Of a DNA stretch of 64,000 bases, positions 33,416 to 46,227 are shown one piece after another. The stretch covers positions 41,942-105,941 of the forward strand of contig NDFF03000170.1 of assembly GCA_002150815.3 (NCBI GenBank), written 5' to 3'. The notes beneath the pieces were generated by a model, which saw nothing but the letters and a program-made list of their open reading frames with translations, was not told the DNA's origin and did no database searches. Position 1 is the stretch's first letter, and the number at the start of each line of letters is the position of its first letter. A program made the position numbers and the translations under genes. This DNA comes from Grammothele lineata. Its lineage: Eukaryota; Basidiomycota; Agaricomycetes; Polyporales; Polyporaceae.

Positions 33416-34357
33416 ATGCTCCGCATCGCCACCTTTGTTCTTGCCCTTGTCGCGGCTCAGGGTGAGTTTGCTTTTGCGGCGTCGCGTGGTCTCCTGTCTG
33501 ACCCGCCAGCAGCCATTGCCCAGACCGACGCGACCACGGACACCACAACCGTTACCACGGACAGTACGAGCGCGACCGACACCGTCGTTCCGTCGGACAC
33601 CACCACCGCCGTTACGACTGACGCGACCGATACTACCGACACTGCGTCTGCCACGGTCACGACCGACACCGCGTCCGACACGTTCTCTGTGTCCGCGACC
33701 ATCTCCGTGTCTGTGACGGATCCGACCGACACCACGTCTGCCACGGGCACGACGTCGGACACCTCATCCTCGACGTTCTCTTTCTCGTTCTCCACTCCCA
33801 CCGACACGCCGACAGACACCTCCTTCTCATTCCCCACGCCCACCGATACGCCGACGGACTCGCCGCCGCCCAACCCCCTCCAAAGCGAGTGGAGCAGCCG
33901 CATCAGCTCCATCCATAGCGCTATCAGCAGCGAGGTTGCGTCCGCGCACAGCGCCGCTAGCAGCCTTACCAGCCGCCTCGGCGGTGGTGGTGGCGGCGGC
34001 GAGCCGACCGACTCGGTGACGGATTCCGCAACGACCGACTCGGCGACCGCGACGAGCTCCAGCGACAGCGCGACGGACACGGCTACCATTACCAGCTCCA
34101 GCGACACCTCCACGGACACCGCTACCGCGACTAGCTCTACCGACACTTCGACAGACACGGACACGGCCACCGACGGCGGCGTGGGGGTGTCGGCGTCGGG
34201 CTCGGGCTCGGTTGGCGCCACGGTGTTGGCTCACCGCCGCCGGGAGATCGGCGACACGAGCGGCGCGGCGGTCGCTCTCGGTGGGTCGGGCGTGACGGGG
34301 GCGATCGCGGCCTTGGCGGGCACGGCAAGCGTTGCGATTGTCATGCTGGTGCTGTGA
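33416..34357 (+). CDS. Ser/Thr-rich GPI-anchored cell-wall-type protein
   Basis: Two exons (33416-33461, 33513-34357) give 296 residues. The 51-base intron is a multiple of three and has no stop, so the frame also reads through; splicing is preferred because it yields a compact signal peptide, MLRIATFVLALVAAQAIAQ. The mature part is dominated by Thr, Ser, Asp and Ala in Thr-Asp and Ser-Thr repeats, interrupted by one less repetitive segment (about residues 145-180) and a glycine run. The C-terminus (SGVTGAIAALAGTASVAIVMLVL-type hydrophobic end) has the layout of a GPI attachment signal with small residues before it. Dense O-mannosylation and covalent wall linkage are expected. No catalytic domain is present; a role in wall structure or adhesion is inferred from composition. 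Confidence 0.8.
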   Translation: MLRIATFVLALVAAQGEFAFAASRGLLSDPPAAIAQTDATTDTTTVTTDSTSATDTVVPSDTTTAVTTDATDTTDTASATVTTDTASDTFSVSATISVSVTDPTDTTSATGTTSDTSSSTFSFSFSTPTDTPTDTSFSFPTPTDTPTDSPPPNPLQSEWSSRISSIHSAISSEVASAHSAASSLTSRLGGGGGGGEPTDSVTDSATTDSATATSSSDSATDTATITSSSDTSTDTATATSSTDTSTDTDTATDGGVGVSASGSGSVGATVLAHRRREIGDTSGAAVALGGSGVTGAIAALAGTASVAIVMLVL

Positions 34358-37178
34358 GGGCAGAGTGAATGGCGGGCGGAGCACAGGTGATCGTTATTAT
34401 CCTCACCACGCAGCCTCGACGAAGAAGTCAAGCGCACATCGGATTGTTCAGTCTCAGTGTATTTGTACCAAAAGCAGCGCAGCCTTAGACCGAACATCTT
34501 AGACATAATCTATTTCTTCTTAGATCTTTTCGTCGGACATACGAATGACTCCGCGCCACACCCATTACCGCCTGCAGGGGCGTCTTACTTGACTGATACG
34601 CGGCCTTCGTTCACAAGGACGACTCATCCGACAGCGATGGGGACTGCACCCGTGAGACACTGTCGTGAATGTTCGCGTTCCGTCCCGGTCGAGGACTCGA
34701 ACGCTCGCTCTCATCACGTGACATCACAGGAGGCCGAGCCGGCGCCTGAGACGACTGAATCGTTGACTCCTCCTTCTTACCATGATCTATATTGGCTAGT
34801 CTACATGGCGTCGCTACGTCTCAAGCATCAATATGTATGCGGTCAATCATGCAGAAACGAAGACCAAGAGCATCTCCGAGGTCTTTTGCCTAGCCCCCCT
34901 GGCAGGGGGCGAAGTTTACTGGCAAAGAAACGCACAACAGTGAGCGGTACCTGCGTAGTGTTGATCACTTCCCTTCGGTAGATCACTCGTCGACTGCAGG
35001 CTTATACGCTGCGTGATGGCTCAAGGTTTACTTCTCCAGTCCTCCGTACCAGCGGATCTCAGGTTTATGTGGCCGACGCGTACGAATCTTACACACAGCT
35101 CCGGGGTGCAAGGTGTCCGACGAACAAGTAAGTGAGTTCTGTTGGGCTTCTTTCTACCGTACGTATTAACCCCGCTTGATAGTCCTTCTTTTGCCAGGCT
35201 ACCCAGGCCAGCGATTCACGCGCTGATGTTCCGCCTTTCGACATCCCGTCGCCTATCCGTCGATGAGGATTCAGCACCCTCTTCCGCTTAGCCACCGCAC
35301 GGTGCACCCTCCACTCCTGGTTCACGAAGATGGCGTGCTCTCAGAAGTAAGCGTCTCATTATGCATATGACTGTTATTCTGATGTGATCTGTAGTAGTTG
35401 CCTTATCTCTCGTCGACTGAATCGAAGAACAGGGCTGACAGTCGGTAGACCGCTTGTATCAGTTCGCTGTCAAGAGCCATTTCTTTGCCTGCTACCCCGC
35501 CATCGCCCGTAACGGGGATGTCACTCGAGGCTGCGCCTCTACTCGCCGCCGGTCGTCGAGGGATTTGCGGACGTAATCCATTTACTGATGGACTCAACTC
35601 TCGTCCATCCAACGAGTTCGTGCGCTTACGATGCGTACAGCCGACATCTCGCTTGCGACACTTCTGGTAACGGCAGGGCGTCGGATACGCGGAGGGTTAT
35701 GTCGAGACTCGACATCTCATCAACTTCGCACTTCCTATGCAAGTTCCTGAGGGGTGTTTGTCAAGGCGCGGGCCCCGAAGAGAGACCGATCAATCAGTCC
35801 TTCTTCCCTCGACCGATTCCTGTCCGGTAAGAAACGAACCACCTTGGCTTCTTGGACTTCCTGATATTGACCGTACGTAGTGTCCATAGCCGACCATGTT
35901 GGTGCCGATCGGGGTTCGCGCTATATCGACCTCGCCGTTAGGCCGACACTGACCAGAGTCGTGTTATCTCAGTGCCGCCTCGAGAACCTCAATAGGGGTC
36001 CGCAAGGCGGAGTGGTTGCGCTGGTCAAGTCGAGCTGTCCTGTGATGTGACAGTCCACAGATACCATGACACGTCCGACATGCGCGGGTAGTCGAGTATA
36101 TCAAGAAGACGAGAAGAACTCCAGACGGCCAGCGCCCTGGGTGACGCACGCCCGCAGCCCTTGGTGTTCGACTTCCGCTCCCGAACAAGGCTACTCGTCC
36201 CGTCCACTCCGGAAGCTTCGGCAGTGTCGAGCGGGTGATCAAACATCCCCGTAGCGGCAGCGGAGGCGGCGCGCGTATGCCTGCATTGAAAACTGTTCTC
36301 GCCGATGATAGTATCAATGAACGAAGCTGATTAGAAGATTCACGCAAGTAAATTTCGTTCACGAGCGCGCATCCCCGTTGCAGCGGCGTTGCTGACTTGG
36401 GTTTCTCACACTTCAGCCGCCCGGACTACCGACATACCTCTTTTGAGCGAAGCACCGGGATGGTAATGGCAACATAACCCCATCCGTTCGCTATGAGTAC
36501 GTTGACAGACCTGGGAGCGTTTGCTCGTCGCTGTCAATCTGACTCGCTATAATAGTCACCGGAGGCGAATGTCGCGACTGACAGCACGCCGCTCCTGGCA
36601 TGCCATCGAAACCTTGATAATGATAACGCGAGCCCTCCTGCCGCCCGGTTGCGCCTTTTCGAATGTGCGCTACTCTCATCGTCTCAACGCGAATGAAGGC
36701 ATACGAAATGGCGCATTGTATAACGACGCGGGCCCTACCGGCCAACCCGAGCGGGGAGCGCCCCGGCGGTCTCTTACCAAGTCGCATCATTTCGAAGTCA
36801 TGCAGCGCCAAACCTTCAGAGTTCGCGATCCACATCGCCTCTTCCCACCGGGGCCGTCACGGCCGTACGACGCGCGGTTGCGGTACACGAGGACCGTGAC
36901 AGTGCGTCACGCGAAGCTGGGACGCGCGCGCTGCCAGAGATGGTCACGGCGAGGTGCGTGCTCCGCCGGTTAGTTTCGCGGACCCTGATTCGATGCCCCC
37001 ATTCCTGCGCCTCGCTTAGATGGTGCTTCGCGAAGGGCCGCGATGCCATGGACCGCGAGACGCCATAAAGCCTCGCCGGCGCGGATACACCACTGCAGTC
37101 AGACCCCCCGCTCCTCCGACCGCGTCCTCGCGTCGTCTTTGCCGGCCCCAAGACTCCAGTACACGTCCCACTGCAGAG
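34358..37178. other. gene-poor stretch
   Basis: I find no supported gene in 2.8 kb. One frame from an ATG at 34638 (about 115 codons, with CXXC near its start) has moderately protein-like composition but no family. A short GC hairpin occurs around 34893-34910. The right end is the promoter of the next gene. Confidence 0.35.
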
Positions 37179-38619
37179 ATGTCCGACGAAGAGCGCTTCC
37201 CCATCGCCCGAGCTGAGGTACGTCCTTCCGCTGCCCTTGCTAGTGCCCCACCGCTTGGCAAGCGGGACAGTCTCCCGAATAGACGCTAACGGTCGCTCTC
37301 TCTTCCCGCTGTCCGCTACCCCACTACCCGTTACCCGACGCCATCGATGCTCGGGATGGCTTTGTGCAGCTCATTGCGCTTTTCCTGGAGTCGATGCTCT
37401 TTGGGGCGTTCACTGTTCTCTACTCTATTGCTATCTGGATTCTCCTTTACAGGGAGAAGAAGCGGAGCAAGTCTCGCCTCAACAAAATGCTGTTCGGGAC
37501 ATCCACTGCCATGTGGGTCCTCGCGGTATCTGTGCGTATACATCCTCAATCATTTTGTGGCCCAGTATATCCAGTGTTTCTGTATTGACGTCCTTCCTTA
37601 CCCTCATTGTAGCATTTATCAATAGATGTCTGGCGCGCGATACAAGGCTTTGTGGTCGAGGGAAATAAACCGAATGGTACCCTCAACTTCTACTCCGTCA
37701 TCAGTTCTCCGACGGAGGTCGCGAAGAACGTCCTATATATCAGTATGACGCTCATCGCCGACTCCTTCGTAACGTACCGGCTCTATATGGTCTGGAATCG
37801 GACTTGGTGGATCCTGGTCTGCCCCACTATCTTGCTCTTCGCCACTGCTGGTGCGTAATGGAAGCGTCTTTCTATAGTTAACTACTGTTACTAACGTTCC
37901 TGAATCCCTTCGCCCTCTTAGTTGCAGGATATGGTGCCTGTGCCGAAATTGGTCTCGCGAAGGGTGGTGACGCCATCTTCGCCACTCAGCTGCAGCCTTG
38001 GATTCGTTCGTTCTTCTCACTCTCGCTCACCACAAACCTCCTCGCAACTCGTACGTACCACCTCTATTTCCTCATGTTCCCTTACTGACCTTACCTCTAG
38101 TGCTGATCACCGGACGCATCATGTGGGCGAATCATCGCGTCAACCAATCTCGGATTGGTAGTGGCGGCTCTGCGATCAACAACCGCTGGGAGGTCATCGA
38201 GACGCTCGTGCAATCCGCCGCGATCTACTCAGCTGCGCTCGCGTCGCTCCTTGGCACGTACCTCGCCGGGTCGAACGCGCAGTACGTCTGCTTGGACGCG
38301 CTCCAGCCACTCATTGTGCGTGCTCCCTATGCCCCTTCTTTCTTGCGTACTGACTCCGTGGTCATAGGGCATCGTGTTCACGTTGATCATCATCCGCGTT
38401 GGACTTGGCTACACCGTCAACGAGATTTCAGCCAAGCAGTCCACAGGCTACGCCTCGCACGGACCCGCGGTGCAAACAATCGGTGGCACAGAGATTTCGC
38501 TTCGGCCAATGGCGATCAATGTTCAGGTCTCGCGCGAGCACGACCGCGCAAGCCTCGACATGTACGACCAGAAGGGCGACCGCTCGATGACCGACATCGA
38601 GAGCGGTACCTCACGATGA
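37179..38619 (+). CDS. multi-pass (about seven-TM) membrane protein, receptor-like, unknown ligand
   Basis: Six exons (37179-37217, 37370-37531, 37613-37850, 37922-38050, 38101-38315, 38368-38619) give 344 residues. Hydrophobic segments include LIALFLESMLFGAFTVLYSIAIWILL-type TM1, TSTAMWVLAVS, VLYISMTLIADSFV, WWILVCPTILLFATAGVAG, WIRSFFSLSLTTNLLATLL, AAIYSAALASLLGTYLAG and GIVFTLIIIRVGLGY. Loops are short, and the polar C-terminal tail of about 60 residues faces the cytosol with charged and Ser/Thr sites. This matches a group of agaricomycete seven-TM proteins that begin with a similar LIALFLES segment; their function is not known to me. The second exon may instead start at 37283 (also in frame), which would add 29 residues. 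Confidence 0.75.
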
Positions 38620-41600
38620 GCGTTCTGTTCTAGGCGTCGAGACCCGGGCCCGGACTTGCGCGCTCCGCGTCGGCGAAATCTGCGTCCTCGCGGCTTCGCG
38701 TCCCCCGTGCGGCGCTGGCCGGGGATGGCCAGTAGTTGAGGGTAGGGTGAAAGTCCCCGAGGAGAGGCGCTCCTGTATAGTAATTTGCCGTGGCCGTCGC
38801 GCGTGTGCGTGCGCAGCGCTGTACTGGCGCGTGCCCCATCCGCTCGTTTGGCCTCCCTCCCTGTTGAGTATCTGTGCGATACTTGTTGACTTATACCATA
38901 TCTGTTGGCATGTTTGTCAGGCTTTTGATATCCGCCACTACTCCGTCGTTTCGTTTTGCTCTCCCTCGTCCTGTTCGCTCGCTCGCTTGTTAGGTAGCTA
39001 TACATACGTCGCACTGCTCTGTTCTCCACTAGTACCACCTGTTTCCTCTTTGTGTTCCGCGCGCCCGGATCTCCGTCACGTCACCATCAGCGGAGCGGCG
39101 CATGGAGCTTTGATGTATTTTTGACGACCGTTACGCAAGTTCCTATGTATATACATTGTTCGGAAGTCGCAGTAGTTGACGCTCAAATGCCACATCGTAC
39201 AACACGCTTGAAGCTGGCCCTTTCATACAACGTCCCGAAGTTGCCTTGTCTCCGGCGCCACTGGTTCAGACGGAGACGTTTCATACAGGAACAGCGAGGA
39301 TTTCGAGGCTAAGATCCCCGGACGCCACCACGGCTCCGGATACCTCTTGAGACCAAGTTTGCTATGTCCCCGGATCGCTGAGCACAAAATCCGTGATCAT
39401 CAGCCCATCTGGCGCCGCACTCTAATCGCCGCACATCCTGCCTCGTGTTGCTTGAACTTCTTTCTCTCCTTCTCGCCCGGGGCCGGCCCTGCAACAGCGA
39501 CGGGATACGGAAAGAGTAGCCCGTCGCTCATAGAGAGGCGCAGGGAAGCCGTGGCAGTGCCGAGTCCAGCAAAGTCCCTCTTTCTGCTCCTCCGTCCGTT
39601 GGACGGGGCTAGGTGCTAAGCATCGGTGTAGCATGAGTACCGATGAATGCCCCCAGTGAGAGCTAAGCGCATCTAAGAGCGTTGTCATTTCGTAGTGAAA
39701 GGACCTGCTCCGTAGCATCAAGCTTGCGCTCAGCCTCTACGTCATCGACACAACAGTGACCGGTCACACACCTGGCATCGCGTTCAAGCGGAAGATGGCC
39801 GGCGTACCCCAGTGCCGCTGACATCAAATTGGTCCACTAGAAGCTTGCTTTCGAGTTCAAACTTCAGGTCTAGACAGTCGCCTTGATCGGAAGTCGATAA
39901 TGCTTCCGTAGGGTCAAGTGAGCATGGGGAGCCCCGTGCACGCGCAACCGCGGGTCTCGGAGCATTACAGAGCTCATCAGACGATGTCTCGACCTGTCCA
40001 TTGTAGGTGGGTTTTGAGTTCAGCTACATAACAAGACCGCAGCTTGCGCAACTGTGCCGCCGGCCGTCGGACGCCCCTGTCAAAATAGACTTTATGACGC
40101 TGTGACGCTATACCAGATCACCAGTGCTGGCCGGTGCCTCCGGCGTACAGAAGAGCTCTAAGGGACACTGAACACGGGAAAACAAGACTCAGTCTCGGCA
40201 AACCGCACGGGAAGTGATTGCTGTGCTTACCGCCTGTTCGCCGCGAAGTGCCCCTGTGGGTCCCCTGGCGGTCGAAGCAGAAGTCTACGATCCGCCGCCC
40301 ATCGCGAGGCCGGACTTCGACACGGCGCTGCTCAGCACGCTTGAAGTTGATGATACTCGTTCTCTCATTCAACGAAGCGTGTCTTCAATGTCCTGTGTGA
40401 GAGCGAAAGAAGTCGAAGCTGTGTGACGATTGCGCAGTCGGTCGCGATCACGGAGTTGTGTCTCCGCAGACAGACTGCCCTCGTCTTTCGAGCTGAGCGG
40501 CGAGGGGGCGGTGGGCAGAGGGGAGTGTGCTTAACAACCGTGACGCCTGCATCAGTCCCGGTGTCGCTGAGAGAAGTGACGGACTTGCCTGCTGTCACAG
40601 TCGCTGGAACTTCGACGCGCGGTGTACGCATCGGCGGGCCCCGGCAGAGCCTAGGAGGCGGAGCCGTTGCCGTTACTCGTACCCCCGAAATCGGATCCAC
40701 CTAGAGGCGGCCCCGTCCTTCACTCCAGCCCAGATTTGCGCTCTATGTGCGCTCTCCCCATCGAGAACCGTAACCTTTTGCGCTCGCATGTCGCGCCCAC
40801 GCACGACGCGGCGCTGATAGCTTTCCACGCTGGTACGGCGGTTGATGGGAACTGCTTCGAAAGGTAAGCAGCGCCACCGCCCTCGACGGAGCCGGTCGTT
40901 GCCTGGATCTGTTCGAAGCAGCCCGTCAGAACATCAAATGCCAGCTATCAGAAGAAGTTTGACTTCAGAGTGTGACGCGAAGCTCGTTGAGCAGTTGCTA
41001 GCGATCGTGGTCTTCGGCCGCTTTTCAACCGTTTCTAGAACAGGCCTTTGCTCCGTCTACTCAACGTACGGCAGCCTGGACATGCGGGTGCATGTCACGG
41101 GCGCGCCGTTTGATTTCCTGTTGGAAAATAGGTGTACTATATTCAGTGAGCATGGCATCAGGTTACCATTTTCACTCACCGTTCTATGGCCCGGGACATG
41201 ACGGCGACGTTGCATACATAAAGCAAAGTGAGGGCATACCGCAGCACTTGAAAATGTTCTTTGGCCAGCGTCGCTCCGGTTGCGTGAGAAGTTGACCTGG
41301 CAGAACCCAAAATTTGCACTTAGTAAAACTTCTTCTCAACAAGGCCCCGCCACGGCCCCGAGTGAGCAAATTGCGCGCGGAGGCCATACGAGTGCGGAGT
41401 GGCCTCACGGCACACAGTCCTTCGGATGACGCACTGGCCACGACATAGACGACGGGACCGAGACGAGGAAGAGAAGGGAAGAGAAGAACTGAAAAGTATA
41501 TGCTCAAACAGTGCCGTCATGATTTGAGCTTCACCCCGGAGCGCTTGACCGTGGTCTCCGGCTTCTCGAGGAGTTCCGTGCGCACGTGGAGTCTTGGTGT

Positions 41601-42789
41601 GTGTGTTGGGTTTGCCGAAAATTGGCCCCAGCCACCTTGAAATTATGCAGGAGGTCGTCGTTGTCGACTCTAAGGAGTGCGTCTGCAAGCTCAGTGGTCG
41701 ATCTGAAATAGATGTCCAATGAGAGAACGCGTGGACTTCATGAGCTCGCTGGACCCACAGAAAAAGTGATCACCACCCTGGAAGGGCATCGAGAAACCTA
41801 AGTTACTTCTCGCCAGTACAGCACGGCCATCGTTGATCCTGGGAGCGTATAATATGTAGATGAGACTGGCCGAAGGCGAAACTCGTGAACTAAGAAATAG
41901 GAAAGAGTCGGTTCGATCCGGATTCGAACCTAGTACCGCAGCCTAAGCAACTCAAAGTCCGAATCAGAGATAAGTTTCGGAGTTCCAAATGTATATGCCA
42001 TTATCATCTCCGACTCAGGGAGACTCCGAAGAGGGTAAATGAGCAGCAAATAGTCAACATTACGCGTCTTGTTCATACTTCTTCCTAGTCCCACTTTACG
42101 CGTGGATGTTCCAACTTTCAACATCACGCTCGATTTTGCCAGATGGTCAAGCATCCCTCGGGTCGCTCCTTGCTCCTCCTTGCCCATGTTCCCGCGTCAT
42201 TGTGCCCTATGCCAGCAAGCGCCTGAGTCGCGACGTCATCAAAGGTGGCTGAAGCTTTCGACAAGTCTCCAGTCACCACGTTAGCCCAACTGTAACCCCT
42301 ATATCTTCTAGCGGGTCGTCTTTGAAGGTACGTTTCTCAATCTATGGCCAAATGATATGCATATACGAGGGCCCTGGCTACGTGCAAGTTGTCATCCGCC
42401 TTCATTTACTCTCATAACGGAGTGGGTCTCGAGCCTGAGATAACATGCACATTTCAAAGGTTAGCGCACGTGGGTCATGCGCTAGCATGGGCAACTGCGC
42501 TCGCTTCTACGGCGCCATCCTATCTTCGTCTCTAAGCCTTCGGCTCACTTGTTCAGACATTGGACGGACCAGGGACTCGTCCAGCTCTTATTTATCGTGT
42601 CAGATATCTTCATATCTTATCCCATGCTATAGATTATAGCCGTGACCGACGGATCCCCACCGGCCGTCCGTCGCAAATCCGAGATAGATAGAAACGTCGA
42701 ACCCCGCATTAAGAAGCGCCTCCACTGTCATTGACTTACATAAAGCCTCCCCACAGGCTTCCCATCGCGTCTATCCCGATCCCACCACC
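38620..42789. other. 4.2 kb gene-poor stretch
   Basis: I could not build any gene here. Frames at 40214-40426 and 40423-40704 (plus) and near 41640-41719 (minus, next to a possible acceptor) are mildly protein-like but have no ATG, partner exon or motif. A near-palindrome at 41910-41930 includes a Pol III B-box consensus on the minus strand without a tRNA fold. The last 60 bases contain an ATAAA motif suited as TATA box of the amine oxidase gene. Confidence 0.4.
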
Positions 42790-45612
42790 ATGTCTGTTCC
42801 TCTTACCGCACCAAGCACCGCGTCCACCGTCCAGGCCTCTACGGCCCCGACGAAGGCAACGCCTTTCAAACATCCCCTCGATCCGCTTACTCCAGATGAG
42901 GTGTGTTTTGTGTAATCCTTTTTGGATCTTTCCGCTTATCTCGATACGCGATTACTCTCAGATCGTCGCTGTATCGCATAGCGTCCGGCGATATGTCGCA
43001 GAGAAGACGGACATCAAGGCCGTTAGGTTCATCACCAGCTACCTACTTCCACCTCCGAAGAAGGCCGTGCTCGCCTTCCTCGGTGTTCCTTTGCAGTACG
43101 GGGAGAAGCCAGAGCCTGCGACGGAGATCGTCCGCAAGGCCGAGGTTGATGTGAGTGGCGTCGCTGACTGGGCGCTTGCTCTTATCTCGTTCGCTGACTC
43201 GGCCCGCGGCCCGCGCCCCTTCTGTCCAGTTCGTCGATGCCGTGAGCGGGTCAGTACTCAATGCATTCAGCTCGTTGCTATCTATTAATGTTGGCGCATA
43301 TAGGGCGGCTTACAACACGATCCTTTCGTTGAAAGGCCAGGACTGGATCGTAGACACCCTCGAGAAGCTCCCGGAGGGCGTGCAACCGCAAATCTCCGTG
43401 GAGGAGCTCTTGCTCTGCGAAGAGATCATCCGCGCCGACGAGCGCGTCATCAAGTTTGCTGCCGATGTTGGTGGGTACAATGTCATTTCTCGTCATATAG
43501 GTACATCAATTCAATCTCCAAACAGGCGTCAAGCCAGAGCAGCTCCATGCTGACGGTTGGGCGATCGGATTCGACGATCGCTTCCCTTCGACAACCCGTA
43601 TCCAACAGGCCCTCCTCTTTGCTCGCTGGGACCGCCACGAGAACCTCTATGCACATCCTCTGGTACGTGAGACGTTGGCGCCTTCCTTGGGCAAACAGCT
43701 CACCGCTACCCACAGGACTTCGTCCCGGTCGTCGACTCGGTAGCCAAGAAAGTCATCCACATCGACTTCCCGTCGTGCTATAAGCGCAAGGAATCCAAGT
43801 CCCTGTTCGACGGTGCAGGCCTCGACGTTGATTTGACGCGATCATCGACATTGCCACCTGTGCTCAGTGAAGACAGCTTCGACACGACCGGCCGCAAGCG
43901 CGTTCCGCCTCCCCAGAAGTCATATGACTTCCTCCCAGATCTGCTGGAGAAGGAGGGAAAGAAGTTTCGTGATGACATCAAGCCGTTACACGTCATTCAG
44001 CCGGAAGGGGTTAGCTTCAAGATGGACGAAAATGTCATTGAGTGGCAGAAATGGAAGATGCACATTGGCAAGTGGACATGGACTCGGCCGTCCTTGCAGC
44101 TCCTGTTTAATGGCTTCTCCATGCAGCGTTCCACCACCGCGAGGGTATCGCGCTGTCGACTATCACCTACAACGACGATGGTGTTGTGCGCCCTATCTTC
44201 TACCGTCTGTCACTCTCCGAGATGGTTGTCCCCTATGCTGCACCTGAGCACCCACACCCAAGGAAACACGCTTTTGACGTGTAAGTGATGTTTAAGTGTC
44301 GCGCTGGAAGTTCACTCACGAGTCGCTATAGTGGCGAGTACGGTATGGGCACTATGGCGAATGAGCTTACTCTTGGGTGCGATTGCCTTGGGCAAATTCA
44401 TTATTTGGTGCGCCCATGACCACTACTCTGAAACCTGTAGACTAATATGAGGACCGCCTCTAGCCTGGTGCCTATGTCGCTCATGACGGAACTGCCGTCG
44501 TGGTGAAGAACGTCATTTGCATTCACGAGGAGGACGCGGGTCTTCTCTGGAAACACACCGATTTCCGTGTTGGTGGTCGTGCGCAGGCTGTACGGAGCCG
44601 GAGGCTTGTGATCCAGCAGATCTGCACCCTCGCGAACTACGGTAAGTCTGTCCACCTGCACACTATGAATTTGGCTGATGGTCAATCCAACGACCTTTTC
44701 AGAGTATATTTTCAACTACTGCTTCTACCAGGACGGAAACATTGAGGTGGAGGTCCGCCTGACGGGTATCCTCCAGGTTTACGCTAAGGGCGACGAGGAG
44801 CCGAACCCGAATCCATTCGGCACGACCCTTGCCCCTGGCGTCAACGCGCATTACCACCAACATATCTTTTCGCTCCGCGTCGACCCCATGGTCGATGGCT
44901 TGCGCAACACCGTCCTCGAGACCGACGTCCTCCCCCTTCCTGGCGCGCCGACAGGCTCCCCCGCGAACCACGCCGGAAACGCGTTTATCACGCGTAGCAC
45001 TCCCGTCGCTGGCGGCCGCGACTTCGACTACAACACGGACCGCCGCTGGTCGATTGTCAACCCGAAGCGGACGCACCCCCACTCGGGCCGCCTCGCGGGC
45101 TACTCGATCATGGGCAAGGGCGCGGGGGCCCCGCTGATGGCGCGCCCCGACAGCATCGTCGCGCGCCGCGCGCCGTGGGCGGGCAAGCCACTCTGGGTCG
45201 TGCGCGACGTCGAGGGCGACAAGGGGAGCCGGCTGTGGCCGTCGGGCAAGTACGTGCCTCAGACGCGCGAGTCGCCCAAGGACTCGATGGCCGCGTGGGC
45301 CGCGGAGGAGGGGCCGGTCTCCGAGGAGGATCTGTTGGTGTTCGTTACGATGGGTGCGTCTCAACCGTTCTTGGACGTAGTCCGCGGCGGTAAAGAGGTG
45401 CTGATTGGGCGTTTGGTATAGGCATCACGCATATCCCGCGCCCCGAGGACTGGCCGGTCATGCCCGCGGAGCACCTCCGGGTGCTCTTCCGCCCGACGAA
45501 CTTCTTCGAGATGAACCCGAGCATGGACGTTCCCGGCGCGAACGACACCAAGAGCAAGCCTGCTTTCGGAGAGGGGTCAAGCAGCACTAGCGGCGCGTGT
45601 TGCTCGAATTGA
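42790..45612 (+). CDS. copper amine oxidase (primary-amine oxidase)
   Basis: Eleven exons (42790-42900, 42962-43150, 43230-43249, 43304-43470, 43526-43662, 43716-44067, 44127-44280, 44332-44407, 44464-44641, 44703-45353, 45422-45612) join to 741 residues, a normal family length. The enzyme oxidises primary amines to aldehydes with release of ammonia and hydrogen peroxide. All key residues are present: the catalytic-base motif FDVGEYGMG (Asp376), the tyrosine that becomes topaquinone in TLANYEY (Tyr461), the copper ligands His513 and His515 in HYHQHIF, and the third copper ligand His682 in THIPRPEDWP. No signal peptide is seen, and the end (ACCSN) is not a clear peroxisomal signal, so cytosolic or peroxisomal location is undecided. 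Intron 6 (44068-44126) uses a GC donor. It likely serves amine-nitrogen use. Confidence 0.92.
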
Positions 45613-46227
45613 GGAGAGACGGCGATTATGGCATGGGGGGATGGAAAGGACCACTCAACGGAAATGAAGGGAAATGAAGTGGCTGTAAGCGCGTTTGTAT
45701 TTGTACCTTCGACTTGTTGGAGATAGACAGAGTTAATCAGAGGGAGGCCAGTCTCTGCACGGTCTCCAGCGATGCACTGTTCCGTCAGCTGCAGTGATGG
45801 CGGCTCATTCGAGTCGAGTTGTGCTGAGAGCCAGACGAAGAACGCTGCCTATGTGTCACAATGTGCTTCCAAGCGTTGTAGCGGCTGAAGCGAGTTCAAC
45901 TTTCACGAGGAACGAGTGAAGCGGTGGCCGACCTTCTATGGCGGGACGGAACAGGACTGCCCAGGAAACGCTCGGACGAGCGTCTACCCATCTCTCACTC
46001 CTCCTTCAACATCCTAGATTCTACTTTCGCTGTTCCCGGCGCACAATTACGTCTACTCCCGCAACGCAGCGAAACCCCTATCACCTCGGAAATTGCTGGA
46101 CGCGCATCGAGTCATCATTTGAACCACTCTTCGCTCTCTCAGAACTCAGGTTCCGTACTCGGGCACGAAGTTTATCTCCCACAAGCGAGTCCATTCTCTT
46201 CACCGACTCCTCAGGTGCAATAGTGCG
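45613..46227. other. intergenic stretch
   Basis: This is the 3' flank of the amine oxidase gene and the leader of an F-box gene. No gene, repeat or strong motif is visible. Confidence 0.45.

Noticed and set aside
33457..34221. 254-codon minus-strand frame rich in Val and Ser
   Set aside because: It mirrors the Thr/Asp repeats of the wall-protein gene; repeats of ACN/GAC codons leave the complementary frame open.
40214..40704. Two adjoining mildly protein-like plus-strand frames
   Set aside because: There is no ATG for the first, no splice joining the two, and the opposite strand is equally open.
41910..41930. Possible tRNA with B-box GGTTCGAATCC on the minus strand
   Set aside because: The T stem pairs poorly and no acceptor stem, D arm or A-box is found at the needed distance; the motif is part of a small inverted repeat.
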